From assembly GCF_000328765.2 (NCBI RefSeq), contig NC_019954.2, positions 2,152,516 to 2,216,515 on the forward strand: a stretch of 64,000 nucleotides of DNA. Reading direction: 5' to 3'. Below the pieces are notes generated by a model. That model was not told the origin of the DNA, searched no databases, and saw only the letters and a program-made list of their open reading frames with translations. The position numbers and the translations under genes were made by a program. The stretch's first letter is position 1. Each line of letters starts with the position of its first letter. This stretch comes from Tepidanaerobacter acetatoxydans Re1 (GTDB taxonomy: Bacteria; Bacillota; Thermosediminibacteria; Thermosediminibacterales; Tepidanaerobacteraceae). Of the stretch, positions 7,792 to 16,902 are shown one piece after another.

Positions 7792-8604
7792 CTAACGCCT
7801 GAGATTATTGGCCTGAGCCAGCATTTCATCAGATGCCTGGACGGCTTTGGTATTTACTTCATAGGCTCTCTGGGCAATGATAAGGTTTACCATTTCTTCC
7901 ACTACCTGAACATTGGACATCTCCAAAAATCCTTGTAGCAATGTACCATATCCGGGATCTGATACATCTTCCATTGGCACATATTCTCCAGAAGCTTCAG
8001 TTGCCTCAAAGAGATTGTTGCCGATAGCCAAAAGTCCCTGAGGATTTAAGAATTTAACAATCCCTATTTGACCTAATTCTTCTATTGTCCCATCTTCATC
8101 CTGTCCTGTAATCAAACCATCTGATGAAATACTAATATCGGTATATTCCTCAGGAATGGTTATATAGCTTTCGTCTCCGCTTAGAACATAATATCCTTCC
8201 GATGTGACTAAATTTCTGTCGGTTCCATCCAAGGATACTTTAAATGAACCATCTCTGGTAAAAGCCAGATTGCCGTCGGGTCTTTCTACCATGAAAAACC
8301 CTGTCCCTTCAATAGCTACATCAAATGTATTACCAGTAGGCTGAAGATTACCTTCGTTAAAATCTCGGCCTGTAGCCGAAGGTCTAACTCCATGACCTAC
8401 TTGAATTCCTACAGGTACTGCTGCTCCTGAAAGCAACTCGGGACTGTCCGGCCGCTGAAGTGTTTCATATAGCAAATCTTTAAATTCTGCACGGCTTTTC
8501 TTAAAACCCGCTGTGTTTACATTAGCCAAATTATTTGATGTAATGTCCATATTCAATTGTTGTGCCTGCATACCAGAACTAGCACTCCACAGTGCGCGCA
8601 TCAT
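7792..8604 (-). CDS. flgG: Flagellar basal-body rod protein FlgG (FlhP-like)
   Basis: The 270-residue rod protein opens with the classic MRALWSASSGMQAQQLNMD and NNLANVNTAGFKKSRAEF, the N-terminal helix shared by axial flagellar proteins. It closes with EMVNLIIAQRAYEVNTKAVQ, the matching C-terminal helix, and has a central D1 domain with FFMVERPDGNLAFTRDGSF. It corresponds to FlhP of B. subtilis, encoded in the order mbl-flhO-flhP. It has no signal peptide, being exported by the flagellar type III system. AGGAGGAG precedes the start. FlgG and FlgF paralogues are hard to tell apart; position and length favour FlgG for this copy. Confidence 0.9.
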   Translation of the reverse strand: MMRALWSASSGMQAQQLNMDITSNNLANVNTAGFKKSRAEFKDLLYETLQRPDSPELLSGAAVPVGIQVGHGVRPSATGRDFNEGNLQPTGNTFDVAIEGTGFFMVERPDGNLAFTRDGSFKVSLDGTDRNLVTSEGYYVLSGDESYITIPEEYTDISISSDGLITGQDEDGTIEELGQIGIVKFLNPQGLLAIGNNLFEATEASGEYVPMEDVSDPGYGTLLQGFLEMSNVQVVEEMVNLIIAQRAYEVNTKAVQASDEMLAQANNLRR

Positions 8605-8683
8605 AGTTTACTCCTCCTTATATTATCACTGCTTCAGTCAGTCGGCAGTGGAGGGCCTCTGAGTATTCAGTCCGGCCCCAAAA

Positions 8684-9451
8684 TTATATGCTTGCTATAT
8701 CATTTACAGCTCTGTCAAGAGTTTCATCATGAGTTTGTATTACCTTCTGGCTGGCTTCATACGCTCTAAAGGCTGTTATCAAATCAACCATTTCTGAAAT
8801 CGTGTTGGTATTTGACCCTTCTAAAGCACCCTGAATCACTTCGGCATCAGTCGGAACCGTTGGTGCTTGGGAGTTATATAAATTACTGCCTTGTTTTACA
8901 ACCTGCCCTTGGTCGGCAAAATTTACTATTTCAAGCCTGTCCACAAATTGACCGCTTACAGTCACTTCTCCTTGTTGACTTATTACAACATCACCTTCCT
9001 GAGGCAACAGCATCGGTCCATTCTCACCCAGAACATAATAACCGTCTTTTGTAACAATATATCCATCCCGGTCTATGGTAAAACTGCCGTCTCTTGTATA
9101 CCGTATGCCTTCGGGAGTCTGAACCTCAAAAAAGCCTTCCCCTCTCAAGGCAATATCTAGTGGATTTGACGTTACCTTTATAGCGCCTTGGGAAAAATCC
9201 GTATTTATTTCATCCAGCATTACTCCAGTACCCAGCATGCCAATGAAAGGCCTCGGATCTATAACCCGATCAAGGCCGACAGTTATCGGATCATCAAACC
9301 GATGGATATTCATCTCTGGCAAAGCTCTGAAAATCGCCCTGTCTTTCTTAAACCCAGAAGTATTTACATTGGCAAGGTTGTTTGAAATGACATCAGTTCT
9401 GCTCATTTCAGACAGCATTCCTGAAGCTCCTGTATAAAGACCTCTTATCAA
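8684..9451 (-). CDS. flgF: Flagellar rod protein FlgF (FlhO-like)
   Basis: This 255-residue paralogue of the next gene starts MIRGLYTGASGMLSEMSRTD with NNLANVNTSGFKKDRAIF, and ends in SEMVDLITAFRAYEASQKV. The start is a TTG at 9451 behind a very strong AAGGAGGTGAT site. It lies 30 bp after mbl, as flhO does in B. subtilis, and forms part of the proximal or distal rod. With FlgG and the rod-binding protein it gives a three-gene rod set away from the main flagellar cluster, which is not in this window. Confidence 0.88.
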   Translation of the reverse strand: MIRGLYTGASGMLSEMSRTDVISNNLANVNTSGFKKDRAIFRALPEMNIHRFDDPITVGLDRVIDPRPFIGMLGTGVMLDEINTDFSQGAIKVTSNPLDIALRGEGFFEVQTPEGIRYTRDGSFTIDRDGYIVTKDGYYVLGENGPMLLPQEGDVVISQQGEVTVSGQFVDRLEIVNFADQGQVVKQGSNLYNSQAPTVPTDAEVIQGALEGSNTNTISEMVDLITAFRAYEASQKVIQTHDETLDRAVNDIASI

Positions 9452-9481
9452 TTTTAATCACCTCCTTCTTAAAGAAGTGGG

Positions 9482-10486
9482 TTATTTGGTAAAAACAGCA
9501 TTAGGACCAAGTATGTCCAAATTTTCTAATGCTTTACCGGCTCCAATAGCCACAGCAGAAATTGCCTCTTCTGCAATTATAACCGGAATACCGGTTCTTC
9601 TGCAAATCAACTTGTCCATGCCTTTAAGCAGCGAACCGCCACCGGTCATTACTATACCCTTTTCACTGATATCAGATGCTAGTTCCGGCGGAGTTTTTTC
9701 CAAAACACTATATATAGTATTTACAATCTGTTCTACAGGTTCTTGAAGTGCTTCACAGGTCTGGCCTGCAGTAATGGTGACGTTTTGAGGAAGTCCGCTA
9801 ATTAGGCTTCGACCTCTTACTTCCATCGAAACAGCCTTGTCTTCATCACTTTCGGGAAAAACATCAGCCACATTAATCTTAACCTCTTCAGCGGATCTTT
9901 CCCCAATCATAAGATTAAATTCTTTCTTTACAAACCTCACAATAGCATCATCAAATTTATCGCCGGCTACTCTTAAAGACTCACCGCAGACAATGCCTCC
10001 CAGGGACATAACTGCAATATCCGTGGTGCCGCCTCCGATATCAACAACCATACTTCCAAAAGGTTTTGAAATATCCAGGCCGGCACCTATAGCAGCTGCT
10101 ATAGGTTCTTCTATTAAATATGTTTGCCTGGCTCCCGCCGCATTGGCAGCCTCAATAACCGCTCTTTTTTCAACAGTTGTAATAACTGCCGGAACACATA
10201 TCATCATTCTCGGTCGAAAAATTCTGCTGTGTGCAATTTTGTTCAAAAAATACTTAAGCATGATTTCCGTTGTGGAATAATCCGCAATAACGCCTTCCTT
10301 CAGCGGACGTATAGCCACTATATTGCCTGGAGTACGCCCTATCATTCTTCGGGCTTCCTCTCCTACAGCCAACATCTTGCCGGTGGATCTATCCATAGCA
10401 ACTACAGAGGGTTCTTGAAGTACAATTCCTTTTCCCTTAACATAAACCAAAATTGAAGCGGTTCCTAAATCAATACCTATATCCAT
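9482..10486 (-). CDS. mbl: MreB-like cell-shape protein Mbl
   Basis: This actin-like ATPase organises lateral wall synthesis. The phosphate-1 motif DIGIDLGTASILVY is at the N-terminus, the phosphate-2 motif VVDIGGGTTDIAV near residue 160, and the adenosine motif GIVMTGGGSLLKG near residue 290. I use the ATG at 10486 (334 residues, usual length) because AGGAGG lies 13 bp before it; an in-frame extension upstream has no match to the family. Mbl rather than MreB is chosen from context, since spoIIID-mbl-flgF-flgG is the B. subtilis order and mreCD genes are absent. Confidence 0.93.
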   Translation of the reverse strand: MDIGIDLGTASILVYVKGKGIVLQEPSVVAMDRSTGKMLAVGEEARRMIGRTPGNIVAIRPLKEGVIADYSTTEIMLKYFLNKIAHSRIFRPRMMICVPAVITTVEKRAVIEAANAAGARQTYLIEEPIAAAIGAGLDISKPFGSMVVDIGGGTTDIAVMSLGGIVCGESLRVAGDKFDDAIVRFVKKEFNLMIGERSAEEVKINVADVFPESDEDKAVSMEVRGRSLISGLPQNVTITAGQTCEALQEPVEQIVNTIYSVLEKTPPELASDISEKGIVMTGGGSLLKGMDKLICRRTGIPVIIAEEAISAVAIGAGKALENLDILGPNAVFTK

Positions 10487-10569
10487 GAAAGTTTCGTTGC
10501 CTCCTGTCAAATTTAACACATTTAGGAATTAATTCTACATTTTTTTCAAAAATCCTCTTTTATTCTTGT

Positions 10570-10818
10570 TTAAAGATGTATGTATTTTTCTCTTGTAGCT
10601 CTTCCACCTCTAATATGCCGTTCGGCTTTATTAAATTCCAGTACTTCTCTTACCTCGATTGCTTTTTGCGGATTTATCTCCAATAATCTTTCGGTCATAT
10701 CCTTGTGCACCGTACTTTTCGATACGCCAAAAACTTTGGCGGCTTGTCTGACGGTAGCCTTAGTATCAATAATATAATCTGCGATTTCTAGGATTCGCTC
10801 CCTCATATAATCTTTCAC
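10570..10818 (-). CDS. spoIIID: Sporulation transcription factor SpoIIID
   Basis: SpoIIID is a small DNA-binding protein that switches mother-cell gene expression after sigma-E. The 82-residue product contains the helix-turn-helix TVRQAAKVFGVSKSTVHKD and the conserved tail HIRGGRATREKY. The start is set at the GTG at 10818 because AAGGGGG lies eight bases upstream and the product then begins VKDYMRER, matching the family; an upstream extension is not conserved. It lies 83 bp before mbl, a conserved neighbourhood. It is shorter than the B. subtilis protein at the C-terminus. Confidence 0.95.
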   Translation of the reverse strand: MKDYMRERILEIADYIIDTKATVRQAAKVFGVSKSTVHKDMTERLLEINPQKAIEVREVLEFNKAERHIRGGRATREKYIHL

Positions 10819-10955
10819 GGCAGTTCCCCCTTCAAGCAAGTTTAATAAATATATATGATGTAAAGTAGCTTTATAGAAGATAAAAAAGCAAAGTATGCTT
10901 TTTTTGAAATACATCATTTGCCAGAGGTATACAAATTGTTAATATTCAAAAAAAT

Positions 10956-10980
10956 AAAGCGGGCTTTTCCGCCACGCTTT
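10956..10980 (-). terminator. spoIIQ terminator
   Basis: AAAGCG-GGC pairs with GCC-CGCTTT around a TTTTCC loop. On the minus strand it is followed by ATTTTTTTG, a good T-run, 55 bp after the spoIIQ stop. Confidence 0.75.
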
Positions 10981-11035
10981 CGGCTGCTTAAGTGCAGGTA
11001 TTTCAGTTATGAGTTGCTGTGGTATCCTCCGACAT

Positions 11036-11959
11036 CTACCTGATTTCAGGAAGATATTGCTGTGGATCTATATTTTTACCATCTTTTAGCACTTCAAAGT
11101 GAAGATGAGGAGGATCTTCTATCTCATAAGGTGCAGTCTTGCCTATAGCTGAAATTACTTGACCTTTTTTAACCTGCTCGCCTTCTTTAACCAATTTATC
11201 CGAATTAAGATTCCCATATAAAGTTTTAACACCGCCGCCGTGGTCAATAACTATAACTACCCCCAGCTTAGGATCATTATTTGTTACCTCAGCTACCGTT
11301 CCGTCTAAAACGGCTTTTACCGGTGTACCGATGTCAGCGGCAATGTCAATACCGCTATGGCAGTTCCATTGCTCCAAAGTCTTAGAATAGATTAGGGTAT
11401 CCATAGCAAAAGCTGTTGTTACCCTTCCCATAGCCGGCATAGCCATGGTTGCCATAGCTGAAACCACCGCAGTTTCTTCTGGTTCCTCTCCTGCTGCTTT
11501 TGTTATATTACCGGATCCATCCTCTTTTGTTTTTTTAACTTTTTCTGTGTCAAAAGCTGTTTGTTGCTGCAAATTTCCAGCTACCTCACTGGGTTTTACA
11601 GGGTTTTGTTGATCTTCTTTTTTCTCTTGATGCTCCTTAGATGAACTACTCAAATTCTGAGTATTATTATTCAAACCGTATTGCTTCTCTATATTTTCTT
11701 CATTTAAAACCTGTTCGTTCATATCAATTTGCCACTCAGACAGAGGTTCTTTATTAGCACTTTCGTTAAATTCAAAGCCTTTATGTGTAGCCCGATACCA
11801 CCAAAAAAAACTGTTGGTTATGATTAAAAGTGTAATCAAAAATGCAGCAAACAAAGTCTTTTTAGGCAGTTGAATTACTTGTTTGACAAGTTTATTACCA
11901 GAGTCCTTAACTTTTCTAAAACATGAAGAAAGTTTTACTGGCCATTTGAATCGGTTCAT
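11036..11959 (-). CDS. spoIIQ: SpoIIQ-like M23 (LytM) peptidase-domain protein
   Basis: SpoIIQ is the forespore membrane half of the SpoIIQ-SpoIIIAH channel used in engulfment. The 307-residue protein has one membrane segment (about residues 36-54), a long low-complexity linker rich in Gln, Lys and Ser (80-165) and a C-terminal LytM domain (about 185-300). The zinc ligands and catalytic His are all present: H201 and D205 in HSGID, and HLH at 285-287. B. subtilis SpoIIQ has lost the first His, whereas clostridial versions keep it, so this one may be an active endopeptidase. It sits between spoIID and spoIIID as in B. subtilis. Confidence 0.9.
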   Translation of the reverse strand: MNRFKWPVKLSSCFRKVKDSGNKLVKQVIQLPKKTLFAAFLITLLIITNSFFWWYRATHKGFEFNESANKEPLSEWQIDMNEQVLNEENIEKQYGLNNNTQNLSSSSKEHQEKKEDQQNPVKPSEVAGNLQQQTAFDTEKVKKTKEDGSGNITKAAGEEPEETAVVSAMATMAMPAMGRVTTAFAMDTLIYSKTLEQWNCHSGIDIAADIGTPVKAVLDGTVAEVTNNDPKLGVVIVIDHGGGVKTLYGNLNSDKLVKEGEQVKKGQVISAIGKTAPYEIEDPPHLHFEVLKDGKNIDPQQYLPEIR

Positions 11960-11975
11960 ATAATCACCTCATCTA

Positions 11976-12004
11976 TATTATGACCAGTATTTTCCTTGTT
12001 ATGC
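11976..12004 (-). promoter_or_regulatory. Candidate forespore (sigma-F/G type) promoter of spoIIQ
   Basis: GCATA (12004-12000), a 17-bp spacer and CATAATA (11982-11976) match the -35 and -10 patterns shared by sigma-F and sigma-G promoters. spoIIQ is a sigma-F gene in relatives. The -10 lies close to the ribosome site, so the leader would be very short. Confidence 0.35.
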
Positions 12005-12065
12005 ATTTGTTTACTGGCACAAGAGATAAATTTTATCCTTATTTCATAGCCTTCTGCCAACGCCG

Positions 12066-13067
12066 CTATTCTATTTTTTTAATTATTTCTACACCCTTGT
12101 AATAATGTTTAATTATATCAATATAACCGGCACCATTTTTAGCCATCGCATCAGCACCGTATTGGCTCATGCCCACGCCATGTCCGTAGCCTGTTGTCAT
12201 TATTTTAATATTTTTGCCGGATCTTTCCCATTTAAAATCTGTTGAGTTCAGCTCGAATAATTGACGAAACTCAGTACCTTTTATTACTTTATTACCAACT
12301 TGCATTTTTTTGACTCGCCCTCCCTCACTGACTTCTAACACCTTCCACTGGGCTTGCGGATTCTTATGGTCAATAACTATATCAGGCCACTTTTGACGTA
12401 GCTTAGATACAATTTCTTCGACAGTAAACTCCTTTACAGCAAAAAAGCGCGGTGCTGCTTCTTCATCGGGACTTACTACGCTTCTAAGATACGGGATTTG
12501 CTTTTCCCAAACATCTTCGGAGTTTTCGGTTTTGCCGTTGCTGGTAGAAAAAAACAACGGATCTATGGGTTCATCCTGATATAATATGATCATGCCGGCA
12601 GTAGAGTTTACAGCTTGATTAATCTTACTGTAATAGTGATAATAGGAAAATAATCCCCACTTTTTCAGCATCTCACTTTTTGTAATCCAAGCCTGACAAT
12701 GGCTTGGATCATCGCATACATCCGCTTCGGGATGCAGGCTGCATCCATTACCTCCTACAGTGCGCCACCGCTTATATACATATGTCCTTGCTGCTACTGA
12801 CTGAGCTTTTAAGGCTTCGATATTAAAGCTGGCCGGCATTTCAGCAGCTACTACACCTTTTACGTAATCCTCCAGTAATATTTTTTCAATCTTTTTAGAT
12901 GAATTTATATAGACACTAATAAAATTCTCGCCAGCAGCCTCTTTTATCCTCTTTTGCTCACTTGGGCCTTCAAACTGTATGGGTTTGCAGCTTTTCACTA
13001 TCAAACCCGGGACAACAATAACAACAAAAATTATAAAGAAAATTATATAATAGCCTGCTCCTTTCAT
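12066..13067 (-). CDS. spoIID: Stage II sporulation protein D (lytic transglycosylase)
   Basis: SpoIID degrades peptidoglycan glycan strands during engulfment. The 333-residue protein has an N-terminal membrane anchor (about residues 5-25) and an extracytoplasmic SpoIID domain with the motif AAEMPASFNIEALKAQSVAA, whose Glu (near residue 76) is the catalytic acid in the family. The C-terminal GYGHGVGMSQYGA motif is also present. The ATG at 13067 is chosen because GGAGGG precedes it closely; an upstream in-frame ATG at 13112 has no ribosome site. It lies between murA and spoIIQ, as in Bacillus. Confidence 0.95.
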   Translation of the reverse strand: MKGAGYYIIFFIIFVVIVVPGLIVKSCKPIQFEGPSEQKRIKEAAGENFISVYINSSKKIEKILLEDYVKGVVAAEMPASFNIEALKAQSVAARTYVYKRWRTVGGNGCSLHPEADVCDDPSHCQAWITKSEMLKKWGLFSYYHYYSKINQAVNSTAGMIILYQDEPIDPLFFSTSNGKTENSEDVWEKQIPYLRSVVSPDEEAAPRFFAVKEFTVEEIVSKLRQKWPDIVIDHKNPQAQWKVLEVSEGGRVKKMQVGNKVIKGTEFRQLFELNSTDFKWERSGKNIKIMTTGYGHGVGMSQYGADAMAKNGAGYIDIIKHYYKGVEIIKKIE

Positions 13068-13119
13068 TAAATCCCTCCAGATAACCAAGCTCATATTATA
13101 TTTTATTAGCACCTTGTTG

Positions 13120-13148
13120 GATATATGTGTTATCCTTTCGAATTTGAC
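13120..13148 (-). promoter_or_regulatory. Candidate sigma-E promoter of spoIID
   Basis: GTCAAATT (13148-13141), a 13-bp spacer and CATATATC (13127-13120) resemble sigma-E -35 and -10 elements. They lie about 53 bp before the spoIID ATG, and spoIID is a sigma-E gene in relatives. Confidence 0.4.
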
Positions 13149-13289
13149 AGTCCAAAGCGAAATCTGTCTTTGCTAAACCTTAAAACCGGCATAAATACTC
13201 GTCAGGTTTAACAAATTTCATATTGTAATTAAATTGTGTTAGTGCAAATATGTACCAAATAACCCCGGTGAAAAGAATATCCAAAAAAT

Positions 13290-13326
13290 AAATAATAACC
13301 ACACGTAAAACGTGTGGTTATTATTT
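13290..13326 (-). terminator. murA terminator
   Basis: A perfect inverted repeat with CCACACGT and ACGTGTGG arms, extended by AT-rich flanks to about 17 bp, is followed on the minus strand by ATTTTTTGG. It separates murA from spoIID. Confidence 0.85.
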
Positions 13327-13366
13327 ATTAGTAAAGTCAGTCAACAAGCAGGATGGCTTTATCCTC

Positions 13367-14617
13367 TTAATCGACTTTTTTTATTTTAGCTCCTAGCCCT
13401 TGAAGGTTTTCCACAATATTTACATATCCTCTGTAAATATGATATGTGTTCATTACTTGGGTTGTTCCTTCTGCAGCCAAACCGGCAAGAATTAGTGCGG
13501 CACCCGCCCGAAGGTCAGTAGCCTTTACAGGTGCTCCCGAAAGCTTTTCAACGCCTTCTATTACAGCACTTCTTCCCTCTATCTTTATCTTAGCGCCCAT
13601 ACGCTTTAATTCTTCCACATGCATAAAGCGATTTTCGAAAACCGTTTCTATAACCATACTGGTTCCGCTGGCAATGCTTAAATAAGCCATCATTTGTGCC
13701 TGCATATCTGTTGGGAATCCAGGATAAGGCAGAGTTTTGACATCAGATGCGATTGGCCTGCCATCGCCTATCACTCGCAGACCCTCCGGTTCCTCAGTAA
13801 TTTTTGCACCACATTCTATCAGTTTGGCTATTACCGGCTTCAAATGCTCTGGTACTACATTTTCAAGCAGGATATTACCGCCAGTTATGGCTCCGGCAAC
13901 TAAGAAAGTGCCTGTTTCAATCCTATCCGGAATCACAGTATATGAAATACCTGAAAGTTCCTTAACGCCTTCAATTTTTATCACATCAGTGCCTGCGCCC
14001 CGGATTTTTGCTCCCATGCTGTTTAAAAAATTAGCCAGGTCAATTATCTCCGGCTCCTTAGCGGCATTTTCAATAGTTGTCTGCCCCTGAGCCAAGGCAG
14101 CAGCCATCATTATATTTTCCGTTGCTCCAACACTTGGAAAATCTAAGTATATAACAGATCCTACAAGTTTATCACATCTAGCCTCCACAAACCCATGACC
14201 AAGCTCGATATCAGCTCCCAATGAAGCAAAACCTTTCAAATGCAAATCTATAGGCCTTGAACCTATAGCGCATCCACCAGGCATTGATATACGTGCTCGT
14301 CCCTTTCTTGCAAGCATCGGACCCATCACCAAAAAAGAAGCCCTCATTTTTCTGACCAAATCATAAGGTGCCTCAAAAGAATTAACTGTCCCTGCACTTA
14401 TTTTTATACAATCTTTATCACGAAAAACTTTAGCTCCCATAGATTTTAAAACTTCTCTCATGACTTTTACATCTTCCAATTCGGGGGCATCTTCGATAAT
14501 ACATTCGGCTTCAGTGAGCAGTGATGCAGCCATAACAGGTAATACCGCATTTTTAGCACTGCTTATCCTGACGGTTCCTTCTAACGGCTTTCCTCCCTCA
14601 ACAACAATACTTGACAA
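13367..14617 (-). CDS. murA: UDP-N-acetylglucosamine 1-carboxyvinyltransferase
   Basis: MurA transfers enolpyruvate from PEP to UDP-GlcNAc, the first step of peptidoglycan synthesis. The 416-residue protein has the conserved Lys in [12 protein letters not shown] (residues 18-29) and the active-site loop [18 protein letters not shown] with Cys116, the residue attacked by fosfomycin. The C-terminal [17 protein letters not shown] segment is typical. Its position between the ywmB-type gene and spoIID matches the B. subtilis murAA locus, which makes it the main MurA copy. A Shine-Dalgarno GGAGGG sits before the ATG. Confidence 0.97.
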   Translation of the reverse strand: MSSIVVEGGKPLEGTVRISSAKNAVLPVMAASLLTEAECIIEDAPELEDVKVMREVLKSMGAKVFRDKDCIKISAGTVNSFEAPYDLVRKMRASFLVMGPMLARKGRARISMPGGCAIGSRPIDLHLKGFASLGADIELGHGFVEARCDKLVGSVIYLDFPSVGATENIMMAAALAQGQTTIENAAKEPEIIDLANFLNSMGAKIRGAGTDVIKIEGVKELSGISYTVIPDRIETGTFLVAGAITGGNILLENVVPEHLKPVIAKLIECGAKITEEPEGLRVIGDGRPIASDVKTLPYPGFPTDMQAQMMAYLSIASGTSMVIETVFENRFMHVEELKRMGAKIKIEGRSAVIEGVEKLSGAPVKATDLRAGAALILAGLAAEGTTQVMNTYHIYRGYVNIVENLQGLGAKIKKVD

Positions 14618-14691
14618 CGACTTTCCCTCCGATAGTTTAGTATAACGGGTATTTTGGTTAAAATATCCATATTATACCCTTATAAACTCAT

Positions 14692-15441
14692 TCAGTATTC
14701 AAGAGAAATGACTGGTGTTCCAATCCATATATATGTTATATCTTCATCTGAATTATATCTTATTGCAATATGGATATTATAATTTTTACCTAATATCTGT
14801 ATACCCTCGGATAATAGCGGGCTAAATCCTATTATACTAAAATTATATTTGTCTTGAATTTTTTCTGTATTGATAATTTCAAAATAACTTGCAATTGTTT
14901 CTACTAATTTATCCTGCTTTGCCTCATCAAGTTTACCATTAAACGTTCCAGTAACACAAGAGGTAATTTTTGACTGGCCACCTAAGGAATTAATGGTTTT
15001 GCTGACTTTTTTTACAAAATCATTGTATTTCTCCAGATTCCGACTGCTAATACTTATTGTTAAATACGTTTGAGGATCTTTTTCATATTCTGCAGGTAAA
15101 ATCACTGACTGAATAATTATTTGTAGAAAAGTATCGGAATCTAATTTACCCTCAGTATTTAATATTCGGTACGTTTCGTTGTTTTCCTCCGTGAAATCAA
15201 AATTTTCCTTTTCAGCATTAAAAATTTTCATTATTTCATCCTGATATTGCTGCATTTGAGTAAAATCCATAAATTCGCGATTAATAACCGACCAGTCCAC
15301 AATATCCAGTATTTCGGGATTTGCACCAACTTCACTGAGGGCTCCTGCTAACAAATTATCACTATCTTGACTGCAATTGGCCTTAGGTGTAATCATAACC
15401 AAAAGTATTACTGCTGCAGTTAAAGTCTTTAAAAATTTCAT
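14692..15441 (-). CDS. YwmB-family secreted protein (TATA-box-binding-like fold)
   Basis: The 249-residue product starts with a signal peptide (LKTLTAAVILLVMITPKANC, possible cleavage after Ala or a lipobox-like end at Cys23). A domain with NRE/FMDFTQMQQYQDE, TFLQIIIQSVILPAEY and SCVTGTFNGKLDEAKQ follows. In Bacillus a ywmB gene lies directly before murAA; the same order, length and secretion signal here support membership of the YwmB family (PF08680), whose function is unknown. Assignment rests on context and general pattern rather than catalytic motifs, because the family has none. Confidence 0.65.
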   Translation of the reverse strand: MKFLKTLTAAVILLVMITPKANCSQDSDNLLAGALSEVGANPEILDIVDWSVINREFMDFTQMQQYQDEIMKIFNAEKENFDFTEENNETYRILNTEGKLDSDTFLQIIIQSVILPAEYEKDPQTYLTISISSRNLEKYNDFVKKVSKTINSLGGQSKITSCVTGTFNGKLDEAKQDKLVETIASYFEIINTEKIQDKYNFSIIGFSPLLSEGIQILGKNYNIHIAIRYNSDEDITYIWIGTPVISLEY

Positions 15442-15946
15442 AAGATAATCCCCCTGAAAAATATCTTTTTTCTTTACGCCTTTTACAAACGTAATAGCTT
15501 TATGTGCTTTTCAATTTAGAATTAAATAAAATTAGATTAAAAGGTTCCTTGTATAATTATTACCGTTTCTTACCAAAATTATGCTTTGATGTATTTTAAA
15601 TTACATAAAAGGAAGATTCGAGAATTGTCCAAGCATCTCCTTCAGTGAATCCTGCTAGTTTTTGTCTATTAATTGAAACTGACATATTGTTTTTAAGACT
15701 TTGTTTTGGTATATTTTGGTTTTTATAACATTTTTTATATGCAACGTTTTATATTTGCTTTTAACAATAGTATTTGATATATAAACATCTTTTATAATAA
15801 TCATTTATTTACAATAAATTAATTACCCTGAAAATGCTAAAAGGCACAGTAACGGCAGCCTTGCAGTCGACTGTGTCGGTCAAATATTGGTAGGTTGCGG
15901 TCGATTTTTGCTCAATAAAGTTCTGGTACTCTTGTCGGCCTCACAT
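15442..15946. other. Intergenic region with possible gene relics
   Basis: About 500 bp between ywmB and the glycosyltransferase hold no full gene. Two short open stretches on the minus strand read like decayed protein ends: 15596-15685 (29 codons after an ATG, ending GDAWTILESSFYVI) and about 15838-15940 (ending TYQYLTDTVDCKAAVTVPF, with higher GC than its surroundings). Neither has a ribosome site, and I recognise neither. The rest is AT-rich and should contain the ywmB promoter. Confidence 0.3.
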
Positions 15947-15982
15947 AAAAAAGCTGCTCCACGTTTTGTGAAGCAGCTTTTT
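15947..15982 (-). terminator. Terminator downstream of the glycosyltransferase gene
   Basis: AAAAAGCTGCTTCAC pairs with GTGGAGCAGCTTTTTT (one G-T pair) around an AAAAC loop, 11 bp after the stop codon. A/T runs on both sides allow it to work in either direction. Confidence 0.8.
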
Positions 15983-15993
15983 ATAAGGATTCA

Positions 15994-16701
15994 TTATTCA
16001 TAATGTGATATGTCTTTAGATAAATTTTTAATTGATTTATCATGTGTCGGAACATGCTTTTGCCAGTTAAAAAGTGCATATAAGCATTCTTTATACATTT
16101 GCAATCTGTACATGAAACCAAGTTTAAATCCATATTTTTCCTCTTTGGTATAGTGGGTTATATCTTGTAAAGCCGGCTCAATTACCGGAATATTATACTT
16201 TTCGGCTAAACGGCTTAAAAATATCTCAACACCAAACCGAGCCCATGAAAGCGAGGGAAGGCTCTTTACAAAAAAGTTTGCTAGCCCTCTTTGCCCATTT
16301 AAAATAGAAAAATATCGTTGAGCCAGATCAACATTCTTCTTGCCCCCGCTTTTAAACATGCCTATTGTCATACCCACTTGTGGATTTTCTTCCAATGGCA
16401 AAAGCAGGGCATCCATGTGCTGATGTTTTAAATTAATTAGGTCTGCATCAAGAAAAAGCCACAGAGATGAATCATCAACATAATCTATCCCCGTCTGCAG
16501 TGCAGCTCCCTTTCCGAGATTTTTCCCATGTCTTATTACCTCTACTCCGGCTCTTTGAGCAGCTTTGTACGTATCATCCGCAGAACCATCATCGATTACT
16601 ATTACTCGTTTTTCTTGCGGGTAGCTGCACACTACATCTAGAACATCTCCTATCCTAGGTGCCTCATTGTATGCCGGGATAAGAACGGTAACAGGTTTCA
16701 T
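15994..16701 (-). CDS. Glycosyltransferase family 2 protein
   Basis: The 235-residue protein has the GT-A nucleotide-sugar fold: an N-terminal VTVLIPAYNEAPRIGDVL, the VIDDGSADDT motif (about residues 36-45), and a metal-binding FLDADL near residue 83. It has no membrane helices, so it resembles soluble or peripheral GT2 enzymes such as dolichol-phosphate-mannose synthase-like or glucosyl-3-phosphoglycerate synthase-like proteins. The acceptor cannot be read from sequence. It is an isolated gene between the ATPase operon and ywmB, bounded by hairpins on both sides, and seems inserted in otherwise conserved gene order. Confidence 0.8.
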   Translation of the reverse strand: MKPVTVLIPAYNEAPRIGDVLDVVCSYPQEKRVIVIDDGSADDTYKAAQRAGVEVIRHGKNLGKGAALQTGIDYVDDSSLWLFLDADLINLKHQHMDALLLPLEENPQVGMTIGMFKSGGKKNVDLAQRYFSILNGQRGLANFFVKSLPSLSWARFGVEIFLSRLAEKYNIPVIEPALQDITHYTKEEKYGFKLGFMYRLQMYKECLYALFNWQKHVPTHDKSIKNLSKDISHYE

Positions 16702-16836
16702 AACAAAGTCATTCCCTTCATGTTATATGCTCTATTTTGTTAATTCGCCTGTTTTTGATAATATCCTTCTTTGCAAATCCTTTGCTTATTACCAAAAGCA
16801 GATAAACATAATGGATATCAATGTCTGGCGCAAAAG

Positions 16837-16895
16837 TGAATTAAAAGGAACCGTCCCCAAAAATGCCATTTTTAGGGACGGTTCCTTTTAATTCA
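16837..16895 (-). terminator. 59-nt near-perfect palindrome behind the ATPase operon
   Basis: Arms of 21 bp (16837-16857 and 16875-16895), containing GGAACCGTCCC and GGGACGGTTCC, are perfectly complementary. The loop carries a further AAAAAT/ATTTTT pairing with one mismatch. It lies 8 bp after the ntpD stop codon, so it can end the operon transcript. The arms end in AATTAAAA/TTTTAATT, giving a T-rich tail in either direction. Confidence 0.8.
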
Positions 16896-16902
16896 TTTAA
16901 GT

